A DNA stretch of 24,356 nucleotides from Acidiferrobacteraceae bacterium (GTDB taxonomy: Bacteria > Pseudomonadota > Gammaproteobacteria > Acidiferrobacterales > Acidiferrobacteraceae), in the NCBI GenBank assembly GCA_027343725.1, contig DAHWKH010000028.1:1-24356 (forward strand), in the 5' to 3' direction. Of this stretch, positions 14,314 to 22,571 are shown piece after piece; the stretch's first letter is position 1; each line of letters begins with the position of its first letter. The position numbers were made by a program, and so were the translations under genes. The notes under the pieces were generated by a model. It saw only the letters and a program-made list of their open reading frames with translations. It did no database searches and was not told the origin of the DNA.

Positions 14314-14952
14314 TTAGTGCGTGGGTTGGGGCGTGATGCGCAGGTAGGGCTTCAATTCCCGATAGCCTTTCGGAAACCGGGTTTTCAGGGCATCCGGGTC
14401 CTGGATCGCGGGCGAGATCACGACGTCATCGCCTATGTGCCAGTTGGCTGGCGTCGCGATGCTGTACTTGTCGGTCAATTGCAGCGAATCGATGACCCTC
14501 AGGATCTCGCCGAACTCGCGCCCGGTGCTCGCGGGATAGGTGAGCATCGCGCGCAGGATTTTGCGCGGATCGATGATGAAGACCGAGCGGACCGTGAGGG
14601 TGTCGCTTTGCTGCGGATGGATCATGTCGTAGAGCGTCGAGACCTTGCGGTCGGCGTCGCCGAGGATCGGGAATCCGACGTGGGTCTTCTGGGTCTCGTC
14701 GATATCCTTGATCCAATCCTTGTGCCGGCTGACCGGATCGACGCTCACCGCGAGGACCTTCACGTTGCGCCGCCGGAACTCCTCCGCAAGCCGCGCCGTG
14801 ACACCGAGTTCGGTTGTGCACACGGGCGTGTAGTCGGCCGGGTGGGAGAATAAGACCGCCCAATGATCGCCGATCCAGTCGTGGAAGGCGATGGGGCCTT
14901 CCGTCGAGTCCTGTGTGAAGTCTGGGACAACGTCGCCGAGATGGAGACCCAT
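14314..14952 (-). CDS. 1-Cys peroxiredoxin (Prx6 type)
   Basis: A 212-residue cytosolic thiol peroxidase that reduces hydrogen peroxide and organic hydroperoxides. The active site P38-A-D-Y-T42-P-V-C45-T-T-E fits the PxxxTxxC motif. C45 is the only cysteine in the protein, so no intramolecular resolving cysteine exists and an external thiol must recycle the sulfenate. The long C-terminal arm (about 160-212, TPANWHIGDDVVISPAI and later) is typical of Prx6 dimers. The ribosome binding site GAGGA lies about seven bases before ATG 14952. It is divergent from the acylphosphatase gene. Confidence 0.92.
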   Translation of the reverse strand: MGLHLGDVVPDFTQDSTEGPIAFHDWIGDHWAVLFSHPADYTPVCTTELGVTARLAEEFRRRNVKVLAVSVDPVSRHKDWIKDIDETQKTHVGFPILGDADRKVSTLYDMIHPQQSDTLTVRSVFIIDPRKILRAMLTYPASTGREFGEILRVIDSLQLTDKYSIATPANWHIGDDVVISPAIQDPDALKTRFPKGYRELKPYLRITPQPTH

Positions 14953-14974
14953 AGAAGATCCTCGTGGAGCGCGG

Positions 14975-14980
14975 ATAATA
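14975..14980 (-). promoter_or_regulatory. Candidate -10 element for the peroxiredoxin gene
   Basis: TATTAT on the minus strand (5/6 to consensus) lies 23-28 bases before the start codon in the 83-base divergent gap with the acylphosphatase gene. There is no convincing -35. No OxyR-like site is recognisable by eye. Confidence 0.3.
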
Positions 14981-15035
14981 GAGGCGCGAGCATAGGGGGC
15001 GCGGCGTCCCCTGGGAAGGACCGAAGGGGGGAGTC

Positions 15036-15302
15036 ATGACGTGTGGGGCATGGCGGGTTTCGGGCATCGTTCAGGGCGTCGGCTTCCGGGCGTTCGTCTA
15101 CCAGGAGGCGCGTGCGCTCGGGCTTACGGGCTTTGTGCGCAACTGCGCGGATGGGAGCGTTGAGGTGCTGGCCTGCGGTCCGGCCCCCGCCCGCGAGCGG
15201 CTCCTGGCGGCCTTGTGGCGAGGGCCGGCGGGCGCGCGCGTGGCCGCGGTCGACCCCTGGGATCGGGAGGCCGAGAGCGCTGCGGATTTCCGGATCCTGT
15301 GA
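15036..15302 (+). CDS. acyP: Acylphosphatase
   Basis: An 88-residue small ferredoxin-like alpha/beta protein that hydrolyses acyl phosphates such as acetyl or carbamoyl phosphate. The signature GIVQGVGFR18AFVY holds the catalytic arginine. N36 in GFVRN36CADGSVEV is the catalytic asparagine. Both required residues are present and the length is standard. The start ATG 15036 follows a purine-rich AAGGGGGGAG. It ends seven bases before the convergent lytic transglycosylase gene. Confidence 0.9.
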   Translation: MTCGAWRVSGIVQGVGFRAFVYQEARALGLTGFVRNCADGSVEVLACGPAPARERLLAALWRGPAGARVAAVDPWDREAESAADFRIL

Positions 15303-15309
15303 GGAGACG

Positions 15310-15921
15310 TCACTGGTGGAACCAGCGCGCGTGCAAGACGGCGTAGACGTGGTCCGGGTAGAAGGGTAGGCCGTTGCTGCCGTTATAGGCGGCCAGCGCC
15401 CGAAACAGATCGCCGTGCGCGCGGTTCAGGTAATGGCGCAAAACGAAGCAGCCGGCGCGGAGATTGGCCTGCATGCGAAAGAGGTTGGCGTGCGCCTCGC
15501 CGACGCGCCGGCGCCAGAAGGGCATGACCTGCATGAGGCCGATGGCGCCCGCCGGAGAGACCGCGTAGGGGTCGAAGTCGCTCTCGACCTCGATCACCGC
15601 GAGCACCACGCGCGGGCGCAGACCCTCGCGCAAGGCCTGGTAGCGGACGTTTTCGAGAAGCCGGAGTCGGAAGCGGCGCCCCGGGATGAGGGCCGACAAA
15701 CGGTGCGACATGTCGGCGAGCCACACCTCGCCGGCGTAACGATTGGCGAACGCGTCGCGATGGATGGGGATGTGGCCCCAGGGGGAGGCGGACGCGCCGG
15801 GCGCGGGGCGGGCGTGCGCGCCAAGCGCCCCCAGGAGCCCCGCGGCCGCGAGGCTAGCGGCCCAGGCGGTCCGCAAGCCGCGCCAGCGCTTCGGAAAGCG
15901 GCCAGTCCTCGGGCCGCTCAT
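15310..15921 (-). CDS. Lytic transglycosylase, SLT domain
   Basis: A 203-residue exported murein hydrolase. A signal peptide is predicted at the N-terminus: basic KRWRGLR, a hydrophobic AWAASLAAAGLLGALGA core and AHA before cleavage near residue 37. The SLT fold follows with the catalytic E113-S114 in VIEVESDFDPYAVSPAGAIGLMQVMP and the AYNGS motif near residue 181. It cleaves glycan strands to 1,6-anhydro products in the periplasm. The start overlaps the end of proS by 68 bases, which is long but plausible; downstream starts would remove part of the basic N-region of the signal peptide. It probably belongs to the proS transcript. Confidence 0.82.
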   Translation of the reverse strand: MSGPRTGRFPKRWRGLRTAWAASLAAAGLLGALGAHARPAPGASASPWGHIPIHRDAFANRYAGEVWLADMSHRLSALIPGRRFRLRLLENVRYQALREGLRPRVVLAVIEVESDFDPYAVSPAGAIGLMQVMPFWRRRVGEAHANLFRMQANLRAGCFVLRHYLNRAHGDLFRALAAYNGSNGLPFYPDHVYAVLHARWFHQ

Positions 15922-17554
15922 CGCGCCGTCCTTTGTATTCGACTGTCCCCGCGCGCAGTCCGCGTTCCCCCACGACCACCCGGTGCGGGATCCCGATCAG
16001 GTCCATGTCGCCGAAGAGCACGCCCGCGCGTTCATCGCGATCGTCGAGGAGGACGTCCACCCCGGCCGCGAGCAGGCCCTCGTACAGGCCGTCCACCGCC
16101 CGCATCACCGCCTCGGATTGCGAGTAGCCGATGGGCACGAGCGCGACCGTGAACGGGGCGATCGGGGTGGGCCAGGCGATGCCGCGCTCATCGTGATTCT
16201 GCTCGATGGCCGCCGCCACCACCCGCGAGACGCCGATGCCGTAGCAGCCCATGACAAACGGCCGCGATACCCCGGTCTCGTCGAGGAAGCGGGCCGACAG
16301 GCGCTCGCTGTATTTGGTCCCGAGCTGGAAGATGTGCCCGACCTCGATCCCCCGCCGGCGCTCGAGCGGGGCGTGACATTGGGGGCAGGGATCGCCGGCC
16401 AGGACCTCGCGCAGGTCGAAGGCCGGTGGCGGCGGGACGTCGCGTCCCCAGTTGACGCCGGTCAGGTGGGTGTCGGCGCGGTTGGCGCCGCACACGAAAT
16501 CGGCAAGCGCGAGCGCCTCCGGATCGGCATACACGGGGACGTCGAGGCCAAGCGGCCCGAGCGCGCCGGCCACGCCCCCGGCCGCGGCCACCTCCCCGGG
16601 GTCGCAAAAGCTCAACGGCGCCGCCGCTTCAGGGACTTTGGCGGCCTTGATCGGGTGGATCTCGTGATCGCCGCGCACGAGCAGCGCGATCGGCCCTCGC
16701 GTGCCGCGGATGAGGACGGTTTTCAGGATCCGCTGCGGGGCCACGGCCAGCGCCCGCGCGACCTCATCGATCGTGTGGGCGGGACCGGTTGCGACCTCCG
16801 CGAGCGCCTCCTTCGGCGCCGGCGGCGCCGGCGGCGGGGCGCTCTGCGCGAGCTCCACGTTGGCCGCATAGTCGCACGCGGGGCAGGTGATGATGGCGTC
16901 CTCGCCGGTGTCCGCGAGGACATGGAATTCATGGGAGGCGTCCCCGCCGATGCTGCCGGTATCGGCGCGCACCGCGCGGTAGTTGAGGCCAAGACGCGTG
17001 AAGATGCGCTGGTAGGTTTCGTACATGTGCGCGTAGGTGGCGCTCAGGGACTCGCGATCGGCATGAAAGGAATAGGCGTCCTTCATCAGGAACTCGCGCG
17101 CCCGCATGACCCCGAAGCGGGGCCGGACCTCGTCCCGGAACTTCGTTTGAATCTGATAAAAATTCATGGGCAGCTGCCGGTAGCTGCGGATTTCGCGGCG
17201 CGCGAGGTCCGTCACGACCTCCTCGTGCGTGGGACCGAAGCAAAAGGCGCGCGCGTGGCGGTCGGACAAGCGCAAGAGCTCGGGCCCGTAGTGTTGCCAG
17301 CGCCCGGACTCCTCCCAGAGTTCCGCCGGCTGGACCGCCGGCATGAGGATTTCCTGGGCGCCGGCCCGGTCCATTTCCTCGCGCACCACGGTTTCGACCT
17401 TGCGTAGGACGCGCAGACCCAAGGGCAACCACGTATAGAGGCCCGCGGCGAGCTTGCGGATCATGCCGGCCCGCAGCATCAGGCGGTGACTCGCGATTTC
17501 GGCGTCCGTCGGGGTTTCCTTGAGGGTGGCGAGAAGTAAGCTCTGTGAACGCAT
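15854..17554 (-). CDS. proS: Prolyl-tRNA synthetase (bacterial type)
   Basis: A 566-residue class-II synthetase charging tRNA(Pro) in the cytosol, with the bacterial-type architecture: catalytic core, an inserted YbaK-like editing domain at about 220-400 that clears Ala-tRNA(Pro), then the rest of the core and an anticodon-binding domain at about 465-566. Motifs visible are TPTDAEIASHRLMLRAGMIRKLAAGLYTWLPLG at the N-terminus (split as TPTDAEIASHRLML and RAGMIRKLAAGLY) and the motif 3 region FVMGCYGIGVSRVVAA. An Ala/Pro-rich APPPAPPAPK linker opens the insertion. I chose ATG 17554 (MRSQSLLLATLKET), the usual ProS N-terminus, over a longer in-frame extension. The gene follows mak by 25 bases. 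Confidence 0.93.
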   Translation of the reverse strand: MRSQSLLLATLKETPTDAEIASHRLMLRAGMIRKLAAGLYTWLPLGLRVLRKVETVVREEMDRAGAQEILMPAVQPAELWEESGRWQHYGPELLRLSDRHARAFCFGPTHEEVVTDLARREIRSYRQLPMNFYQIQTKFRDEVRPRFGVMRAREFLMKDAYSFHADRESLSATYAHMYETYQRIFTRLGLNYRAVRADTGSIGGDASHEFHVLADTGEDAIITCPACDYAANVELAQSAPPPAPPAPKEALAEVATGPAHTIDEVARALAVAPQRILKTVLIRGTRGPIALLVRGDHEIHPIKAAKVPEAAAPLSFCDPGEVAAAGGVAGALGPLGLDVPVYADPEALALADFVCGANRADTHLTGVNWGRDVPPPPAFDLREVLAGDPCPQCHAPLERRRGIEVGHIFQLGTKYSERLSARFLDETGVSRPFVMGCYGIGVSRVVAAAIEQNHDERGIAWPTPIAPFTVALVPIGYSQSEAVMRAVDGLYEGLLAAGVDVLLDDRDERAGVLFGDMDLIGIPHRVVVGERGLRAGTVEYKGRRDERPEDWPLSEALARLADRLGR

Positions 17555-17579
17555 GTTCGGGAGTGCCTTGACAATGAGG

Positions 17580-18467
17580 TTAAAAGGGAGAGGCGGGCCA
17601 GAGGTGCGCCGCGCCGCGCACGCCGGAGCTTGCGCCATGGTGCGCGGGCACGATAGGGGTCAGGCACTCGTCGCTGAAGACCGACCGGGCGAGTGAGGCG
17701 CGCCCCTCGGTGTAGAGCCAAGGCAGCGCGCTCAGTCCCCCGCCGAGAACGATGACGTCGGGGTCCAGGATATTGACGACCGCGGCCAAGGCCCGCCCGA
17801 AGCGTTCGCTGTAGCGTGCAAGGGCCGCTTGCGCGAGGGCATCGTCGGCTGCGCGCGCGGCGATATCCTGCGCGCTGTGCCCCGGGACGCCGCCCAGGGC
17901 CTCGTAGCTCGCCGCGAGGCCCGGGCCCGACAAGAATGTTTCGACGCAGCCCCGGCGCCCGCAATAGCACGCCGGGCCGTCGGGCTCGAGCGGGTTGTGC
18001 CCCCATTCGCCGGCGATCGCGTGCAGGCCCCGGCGCAACGCGCCCGCGATCACGAGCCCGCCGCCGACGCCGGTGCCGAGAATGACCGCGAACACGCACT
18101 CCGCACCCGCCCCCGCGCCGTCGCGGGCCTCGCTCAAGGCCAGGCAATTGGCGTCGTTTTCGAGGCGTAGAGGGCGCTTCAGGCGCGTTGCGAGGTCGTC
18201 TGCCAGCCGGCGGCCGTTCAGGCAGGTGGTGTTGGCGTTTTTGAGGGTGCCCGCGGCTGTCAGCGCCCCCGGGCTTCCGACCCCGACCGGACAGGGCTTG
18301 CCCGCTTGCGCCTCGAGTGCCGCGACGATCCCGGCGACCGTATCGAGGATCGCGTCGTAGCCCGCGGCCGCCGGCGTCGCGACGCGCACTCGCGCGCGCT
18401 CCACCCCGGCCTCATCGAGCAAAATCCCCTCGGTCTTCGTGCCGCCCAAGTCGATGCCTATGCGCAC
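17580..18467 (-). CDS. mak: ROK-family fructokinase (Mak-like)
   Basis: A 295-residue sugar kinase that phosphorylates fructose (or mannose) with ATP. The start reads MRIGIDLGGTKTEGILLDEAG. ROK features are ATP-binding DLGGT near the start, ENDANC (about 109-114), GEWGHNPL, and the zinc-binding CYCGRRGCVETF motif. The C-terminal VVNILDPDVIVLGGGLS and SSGVRGAAHLWP closely resemble E. coli Mak, so I prefer fructokinase over glucokinase or N-acetylglucosamine kinase. The start is GTG 18467 with GGAGGG just upstream. It overlaps the glutamine amidotransferase stop by 10 bases, indicating coupling. No sugar transporter is adjacent. Confidence 0.87.
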   Translation of the reverse strand: MRIGIDLGGTKTEGILLDEAGVERARVRVATPAAAGYDAILDTVAGIVAALEAQAGKPCPVGVGSPGALTAAGTLKNANTTCLNGRRLADDLATRLKRPLRLENDANCLALSEARDGAGAGAECVFAVILGTGVGGGLVIAGALRRGLHAIAGEWGHNPLEPDGPACYCGRRGCVETFLSGPGLAASYEALGGVPGHSAQDIAARAADDALAQAALARYSERFGRALAAVVNILDPDVIVLGGGLSALPWLYTEGRASLARSVFSDECLTPIVPAHHGASSGVRGAAHLWPASPF

Positions 18468-19162
18468 GCGCCCTCCAGCCACCGCGCATACAGGCGATCG
18501 GCGTGCACGTGCAGGGTCGCGAGGCGTTGATCGAGACGCTCGCGGATCGCCGGCGCGGTCTGCACGGACGGCGCGGCCTGCAGCGATCGCCCCTCGGGGC
18601 TTGCGAGCCACTGGGCGATCATCGCGGAGGTCATCTCGATATGGCATTGCAGGGCGAGCGTGCGGCCGATGGCAAAGCCTTGATGGGGGCAGAAGGGGCC
18701 CTTCAGGATATGGGATGCGCCCTCCGGGACGCTGAATGTCTCGCCGTGCCAGTGAAAGACATCGAAGACGCGCGGCAGGCCCGAGAGCCAGTCGCGGGCG
18801 CTCGCGTTGTCGAGGGCCTCGATCGGCCCCCATCCCACCTCGCGCACCGGGTTGCGGGTGACGCGGCCCCCTAAGGCCTTGCTGATCAGCTGCCCGCCGA
18901 GACAGTGCCCGAGGATCGCTTGGCCGGCCGCGTGCGCCTCGCGAATGAGCCCCAGGGTCTGCGGGATCCAGGGCAGATCGTCGTTCGCGCTCATCGGCCC
19001 ACCCATGAATACGAGACCGGCATAGGCGTCCGGGTGCGCCGGCAGCGGTTCGCCGCGATCGACATGGATGACCGTGAACGGGATCGCGCGGCGTGTAAGG
19101 ACCTCGGTGAGGTAACCCGGACCCTCGCCCGGCGCGTGTCGGAAGATTGCCAGTGGTTTCAT
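18458..19162 (-). CDS. Class-I glutamine amidotransferase-like protein
   Basis: A 234-residue protein of the GATase1 fold. The nucleophile elbow is GHC87LGGQ and the remaining triad is H174-x-E176 in QCHIEMT, so hydrolysis of glutamine or a gamma-glutamyl bond is likely. The oxyanion region VFMGGPMSANDDLPW fits the GuaA-like GATase subfamily (also COG0518). No synthase partner gene is adjacent, and similar free-standing proteins are known that act on gamma-glutamyl compounds. The C-terminal ~40 residues are helical and of unknown role. The start ATG 19162 follows a run of G. It is first in the transcript with mak, proS and the transglycosylase. Confidence 0.82.
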   Translation of the reverse strand: MKPLAIFRHAPGEGPGYLTEVLTRRAIPFTVIHVDRGEPLPAHPDAYAGLVFMGGPMSANDDLPWIPQTLGLIREAHAAGQAILGHCLGGQLISKALGGRVTRNPVREVGWGPIEALDNASARDWLSGLPRVFDVFHWHGETFSVPEGASHILKGPFCPHQGFAIGRTLALQCHIEMTSAMIAQWLASPEGRSLQAAPSVQTAPAIRERLDQRLATLHVHADRLYARWLEGACA

Positions 19163-19197
19163 GGTTGTGCCCCCGCGCATGCGGCGCGGCCGCAGCC

Positions 19198-19203
19198 AGT
19201 ATA
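19198..19203 (-). promoter_or_regulatory. Candidate -10 element for the amidotransferase-mak-proS operon
   Basis: TATACT on the minus strand (5/6 to consensus) lies 36-41 bases before the start at 19162, inside the 62-base gap after the MFS gene. A 3/6 hexamer AGGTCA sits 17 bases upstream. The leader would be about 28 bases. Confidence 0.4.
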
Positions 19204-19224
19204 GCCGCAGCCCACGCGCTTGAC

Positions 19225-20742
19225 CTAGTCGGGGGCCATGACATCGCCGGAATCGCCGCTCAGGCGATGGGCGCGCACGAGGACGACGAGCGGCAACATC
19301 GCGATGAAGCTCGCGGTGATGAACAAAAAGGCGGCGTCGAAGGCGACCATTTGCGATTGCCGGGCGAGAAGGCGCGTCAGGACCACCTGACCGAGCTTTT
19401 GATTCGGCAGGAGGTGCAAGGGCGCGAGATAGTCGCGCGCGCCTTGGCCCAAGGTCTGGATGTGGGCGCCGATCGCGTTCCAGGCCGTTTGGCCCCGGCG
19501 GATGAAGACCGTCGTGACGAGCGATATGCCGATCGAGGACCCTATGACGCGCATCAGACTGAAGATCCCGGCGGCCTCCGAGGCAGTGTGTTCCGGCAGG
19601 GTGGCGAAGGCCACGGTCGAAAGCGGCACGTAAATCATGCCGAGCCCGAATCCTTGGATCAGGATGGGCCAGACCACGTCCCACTCGCTGATGGTCAGGT
19701 CGTAGCGCGCCATGGCCCAGGTGCCGAGCGCGCACAGCACGATGCCGATGGTGATGAGGGTACGGGGGTTCACGCGCCGGATCAGGCGGCCGACGAGAAA
19801 CATGCTGGCGGCGCTCACGATGCCGCGCGGGGCCATGGCCAACCCGGTCGTGAGGGTCGGGTAATGCAAGAGGTCCTCGAGCAGCAAGGGCTGCATGACC
19901 ATGGAGCCGTACATCCCGAGGCCGAACACCGCGAGCAGGACACTTGCGATCGTGAAATTGCGGTCGCGGAAGATGCCGAGGTCGAACAGGCGCGCGCCCT
20001 GTCGGCCAAAGCCGTGGACGAGGAAGGCGACGCCCCCCGCCACGGCCGCGACCGCGGCCCACTGGATGCGCGCGGAGCCCATCCAGCCGTACTCGTTGCC
20101 GCGATCGAGCAGGAACTGGGTGGCGGCGATCGCGATCGAGAGATAGAGAAGGCCGACCCAGTCCATGGCGCGCGGCTTGCGCGGGGTCTCCGGGATCGAG
20201 CTCAGCGCCAGGAGGTAGGAGAGGATGCCGACCGGGAGGTTGATGAAGAACGTCCAGCGCCAGCTCAAGACCTGGGTGAGATAGCCGCCGAGGGTCGGCC
20301 CGAGGATCGGGCCGATCATGACGCCGATCCCCCAGATGGCCATCGCGCGGCCGCGCTCCTCGAGCGGGTAGACGCTCACCATGATGGCCTGGGAGAGCGG
20401 CACGAGGGCGGCCCCGAAGACCCCTTGCAGCAAACGGAAGAGCACGATCTGACTGAGTGATGTCGAGAGCCCACACAGTCCCGAAAACACCACGAAGCCG
20501 AATATGCTGATGAGCAGATAGCGCCTGCGCCCCAGGCGGTCCGTGAAGAACCCGGTGAGCGGCATGAAGATGGCGGAGGCGACGAGATAACTCGTGAGGA
20601 CCCAGGTGATCTGGTCGGGCGTCGCCTCGAGTTGCCCTTCCATGTGCGGCAGGGCCACGTTGACGATGGTGGTGTCGAGCACCTGCATCACGGTGGCGGC
20701 CATGACTGCGACGGTCGCAAGGAGCCGTTGCCGCGGGGTCAC
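19225..20742 (-). CDS. DHA2-family MFS multidrug efflux transporter (EmrB/QacA-type)
   Basis: A 505-residue proton-driven drug exporter of the inner membrane with about 14 transmembrane helices. Motif D1 is LDTTIVNVALP (22-32), motif A is DRLGRRRY (about 68-75), and the family motif C appears as GPILGPTLGGY (about 143-153) in helix 5. The C-terminal tail is short and acidic. The start is GTG 20742, overlapping the upstream UspA stop in GTGA, so it is translationally coupled. With the upstream HlyD/EmrA-type adaptor it would form an EmrAB-like tripartite system; the outer membrane channel is not encoded here and a housekeeping TolC is assumed. Confidence 0.9.
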   Translation of the reverse strand: MTPRQRLLATVAVMAATVMQVLDTTIVNVALPHMEGQLEATPDQITWVLTSYLVASAIFMPLTGFFTDRLGRRRYLLISIFGFVVFSGLCGLSTSLSQIVLFRLLQGVFGAALVPLSQAIMVSVYPLEERGRAMAIWGIGVMIGPILGPTLGGYLTQVLSWRWTFFINLPVGILSYLLALSSIPETPRKPRAMDWVGLLYLSIAIAATQFLLDRGNEYGWMGSARIQWAAVAAVAGGVAFLVHGFGRQGARLFDLGIFRDRNFTIASVLLAVFGLGMYGSMVMQPLLLEDLLHYPTLTTGLAMAPRGIVSAASMFLVGRLIRRVNPRTLITIGIVLCALGTWAMARYDLTISEWDVVWPILIQGFGLGMIYVPLSTVAFATLPEHTASEAAGIFSLMRVIGSSIGISLVTTVFIRRGQTAWNAIGAHIQTLGQGARDYLAPLHLLPNQKLGQVVLTRLLARQSQMVAFDAAFLFITASFIAMLPLVVLVRAHRLSGDSGDVMAPD

Positions 20743-21191
20743 GGCTTCTGGGATTCGTCAGGGGGCGTCACGCACACCATGAGGCTGCAGGGCGAGAGGT
20801 CGAGGAGGGTTTGGCCGACCGAGCTGTGCCACCAGCGCGCGAACGGCGAGCGCGTCCTGTGGCCGAGCACCACGAGATCGGCCTTGAGCGCGCGCGCGAG
20901 ACGGGCGATCTCGTCGATGGGCTCGCCCACGGCGACGTGGCCTTCGGCGCTCACCCCTCGTTCCGTGAGCTGAGCGACCCCTTCCGCCAGGATCTCCTCG
21001 ATGTGGCGTTTTTGCTCGAGGAGCGGGGGCTCCCCGAGCATGGCCTCCCCGATCAGGGCGCCGGCGTCGGGGCGCACGACCGCGAGCAGGTGGACAGAGG
21101 CGCCGCAAGCGGCGGCGACCTCCGCGCCCTGCCGCAAGGCCCTGCGGCTTTCCCGGGTCCCGTCGTAGCACAAAAGGACGGTGGCAAGCAC
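20739..21191 (-). CDS. Universal stress protein, UspA family
   Basis: A 150-residue cytosolic alpha/beta protein of the Usp fold. The N-terminus VLLCYDGTRESRRALRQGAEVA and the ADLVVLGHRTRSPFARWWHSSVGQTLL segment are typical. In the nucleotide-binding consensus G-2x-G-9x-G-(S/T), the second glycine is Thr and the third is Ser (GHRT...HSS), so ATP binding is probably lost and it resembles E. coli UspA-type members. The start is GTG 21191, five bases after AAGGAGG. It lies 10 bases after the HlyD stop and overlaps the pump gene by four bases. Placement inside an EmrAB-like operon is unusual and may tie the pump to a stress signal. Confidence 0.88.
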   Translation of the reverse strand: MLATVLLCYDGTRESRRALRQGAEVAAACGASVHLLAVVRPDAGALIGEAMLGEPPLLEQKRHIEEILAEGVAQLTERGVSAEGHVAVGEPIDEIARLARALKADLVVLGHRTRSPFARWWHSSVGQTLLDLSPCSLMVCVTPPDESQKP

Positions 21192-21201
21192 GCGTGCCTC
21201 C

Positions 21202-22089
21202 TTAGGGAGACCGGGATGTCCCGAACAAGACCGTCGCGGTCGCGCTGGTGCCGATACGCAAAGGGAAGTCGGGGCTCGGATCGAGGATTTGGATGCGAAC
21301 CGGGACCCTCTGGGTCACTTTCACCCAGTTGCCGGTCGCGTTTTCCGGGGGAAGCAGCGAGAACGCGGTCCCGCTGCCGCCGCTGATGCCCACCACCCGG
21401 CCGCGGAAGAGGTGCCCCGGGTACATGTCGATATGAATGTGGGCGCGGTCCCCCGGGCGGATGTGCCGGAGATCGGTCTCTTTGAAATTCGCGGTCACCC
21501 AGTAAAGACGGCTCGCGATGAGGGCGAAGAGCGGGTTGCCCGCCTGCACGAAGGCCCCGGGACGCAATTTGAGGTTGCTGATATCGCCGCTGACCGAGGC
21601 GCGCACCAGGCAATGCCGGAGATTGAGCCGCGCGCGCGCGAGCGCGGCTTTCGCCTCCGCGAGCAGGGCGGCGTCCGCGCTCACGTTGGTGCGCGCGTTA
21701 TCGAGGGCCTGCGAGGACACGAAGCGGTGCGCGGCCATGTGTTCGGTGCGACGATTGATGGACTCGGCGTTCGCCAACACCGCGGCGCGCTCGTGAATCA
21801 GGGCGATGGCCTGCGCGACCGCGATCTTGAAGGGGTGCGGGTCGATCTCGAAGAGCCGCTGCCCGGCCTTGACCGGGCGATCGTTGTGGATATAGACGCG
21901 CATCGCGGGCCCGGACACCTGGGCCGCCACCGGGATTACATGGGCGCCGACATAGGCGTCGTCGGTGCTGACGTAGTGCTGCAAGCTGCGCCAGAGCACA
22001 TACGCCCCGTAGAGCACGAGAATTCCGAAAAACGCAAGGATCGCCCGGTGCCGCGCGGCGATTTGCCCAAGACGCGAAACACGTGACAT
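21202..22089 (-). CDS. HlyD-family membrane fusion protein (EmrA-like)
   Basis: A 295-residue periplasmic adaptor anchored by one N-terminal helix (AILAFFGILVLYGAYVLW, about 16-33). The lipoyl-like HAVISTDDAYV equivalent is STDDAYVGAHVIPVAAQVSGPAM, then VKAGQRLFEIDPHPF; a helical hairpin spans about 88-150, and the second lipoyl half appears as VRASVSGDISNLKLRPG. The beta-barrel region contains WVTANFKETDLRHIRPGD. It would link the MFS pump to an outer membrane channel. It is shorter than E. coli EmrA (390), because the coiled-coil hairpin is reduced. The start ATG 22089 lies 32 bases after the MarR gene. It is second in the operon. Confidence 0.88.
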   Translation of the reverse strand: MSRVSRLGQIAARHRAILAFFGILVLYGAYVLWRSLQHYVSTDDAYVGAHVIPVAAQVSGPAMRVYIHNDRPVKAGQRLFEIDPHPFKIAVAQAIALIHERAAVLANAESINRRTEHMAAHRFVSSQALDNARTNVSADAALLAEAKAALARARLNLRHCLVRASVSGDISNLKLRPGAFVQAGNPLFALIASRLYWVTANFKETDLRHIRPGDRAHIHIDMYPGHLFRGRVVGISGGSGTAFSLLPPENATGNWVKVTQRVPVRIQILDPSPDFPLRIGTSATATVLFGTSRSP

Positions 22090-22121
22090 AGATTGGCCTT
22101 AACCTGGAAGACGAAGTGTGG

Positions 22122-22550
22122 TTAGAGAGAGAGGAGACGGTCCCGTATTCGTTGCAGGACCTGCGTACTGCACGCCACCTCCTCCGGGCTCATGTTGGCG
22201 AGGAGTTCGCGGCTCAAGTTCTCGGCCATTTCGGTGATGGGTTTCATCAATGCTTGTCCTCCTTGTCGCAGATGCACCGTTTTGCTGCGGCGGTCGTGCG
22301 GGCATTCCCGCCGTTCCACGAGCCCGTCTGCGGCCAGACGGTCCAGCAGTCCCACGACCGTCGGGGCTTCGACCCCGAGGCGCGCGGCCAGCTCCGCCTG
22401 CGTGCAGTCCTTGTGACAGGCGATATGCAGCAAGGCCCGCCACTTGGCCTGGCTCAGCCCCAAGGGCCGCAATCGGCGATCCAGCTCCGTTCGCCAGAGG
22501 CGCGCAGTCTCGTGGAGAATACCGCCGAACGATTCCTGAGGAAGCCCCAT
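22122..22550 (-). CDS. MarR-family transcriptional regulator
   Basis: A 142-residue winged-helix dimer, probably the local repressor of the efflux operon. The recognition region is CTQAELAARLGVEAPTVVGLLDRLAADGLVERRECPHDRRSKTVHL, in two parts: the helix-turn-helix TQAELAARLGVEAPTVVGLL (about 50-69) and the wing with the DxR motif HDRRSK. Terminal helices form the dimer interface. I chose ATG 22550, six bases after GGAAGGGG; a GTG at 22556 would abut the ribosome binding site. MarR proteins in front of emrAB-type genes usually bind a palindrome in their own promoter and release it on binding phenolic or drug ligands; a candidate palindrome lies 22 bases upstream. Confidence 0.88.
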   Translation of the reverse strand: MGLPQESFGGILHETARLWRTELDRRLRPLGLSQAKWRALLHIACHKDCTQAELAARLGVEAPTVVGLLDRLAADGLVERRECPHDRRSKTVHLRQGGQALMKPITEMAENLSRELLANMSPEEVACSTQVLQRIRDRLLSL

Positions 22551-22571
22551 AGACACCCCTTCCCGCGCTAA

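Noticed and set aside
16801..16860. GGCGCCGGC-type repeats within proS
   Set aside because: These encode the Ala/Pro linker APPPAPPAPK; this is low-complexity coding, not a mobile repeat.
15743..17407. 554-codon plus-strand open frame across proS
   Set aside because: It is antisense to a clear prolyl-tRNA synthetase, with biased composition typical of high-GC shadow frames.
17568..17587. TTGACA on the plus strand near 17569
   Set aside because: No plus-strand gene follows it for thousands of bases; it lies in the mak-proS gap, so it is probably chance.
19147..20460. 437-codon plus-strand open frame
   Set aside because: It is antisense to the MFS gene; its charged, Asp/Glu/His/Arg-rich translation has no family resemblance.
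18458..20476. Long open frame on the minus strand overlapping the MFS and amidotransferase genes
   Set aside because: It is an out-of-frame shadow over the MFS gene, rich in Arg/Pro/Gly, and only its last 234 codons are the real amidotransferase, whose start is ATG 19162.
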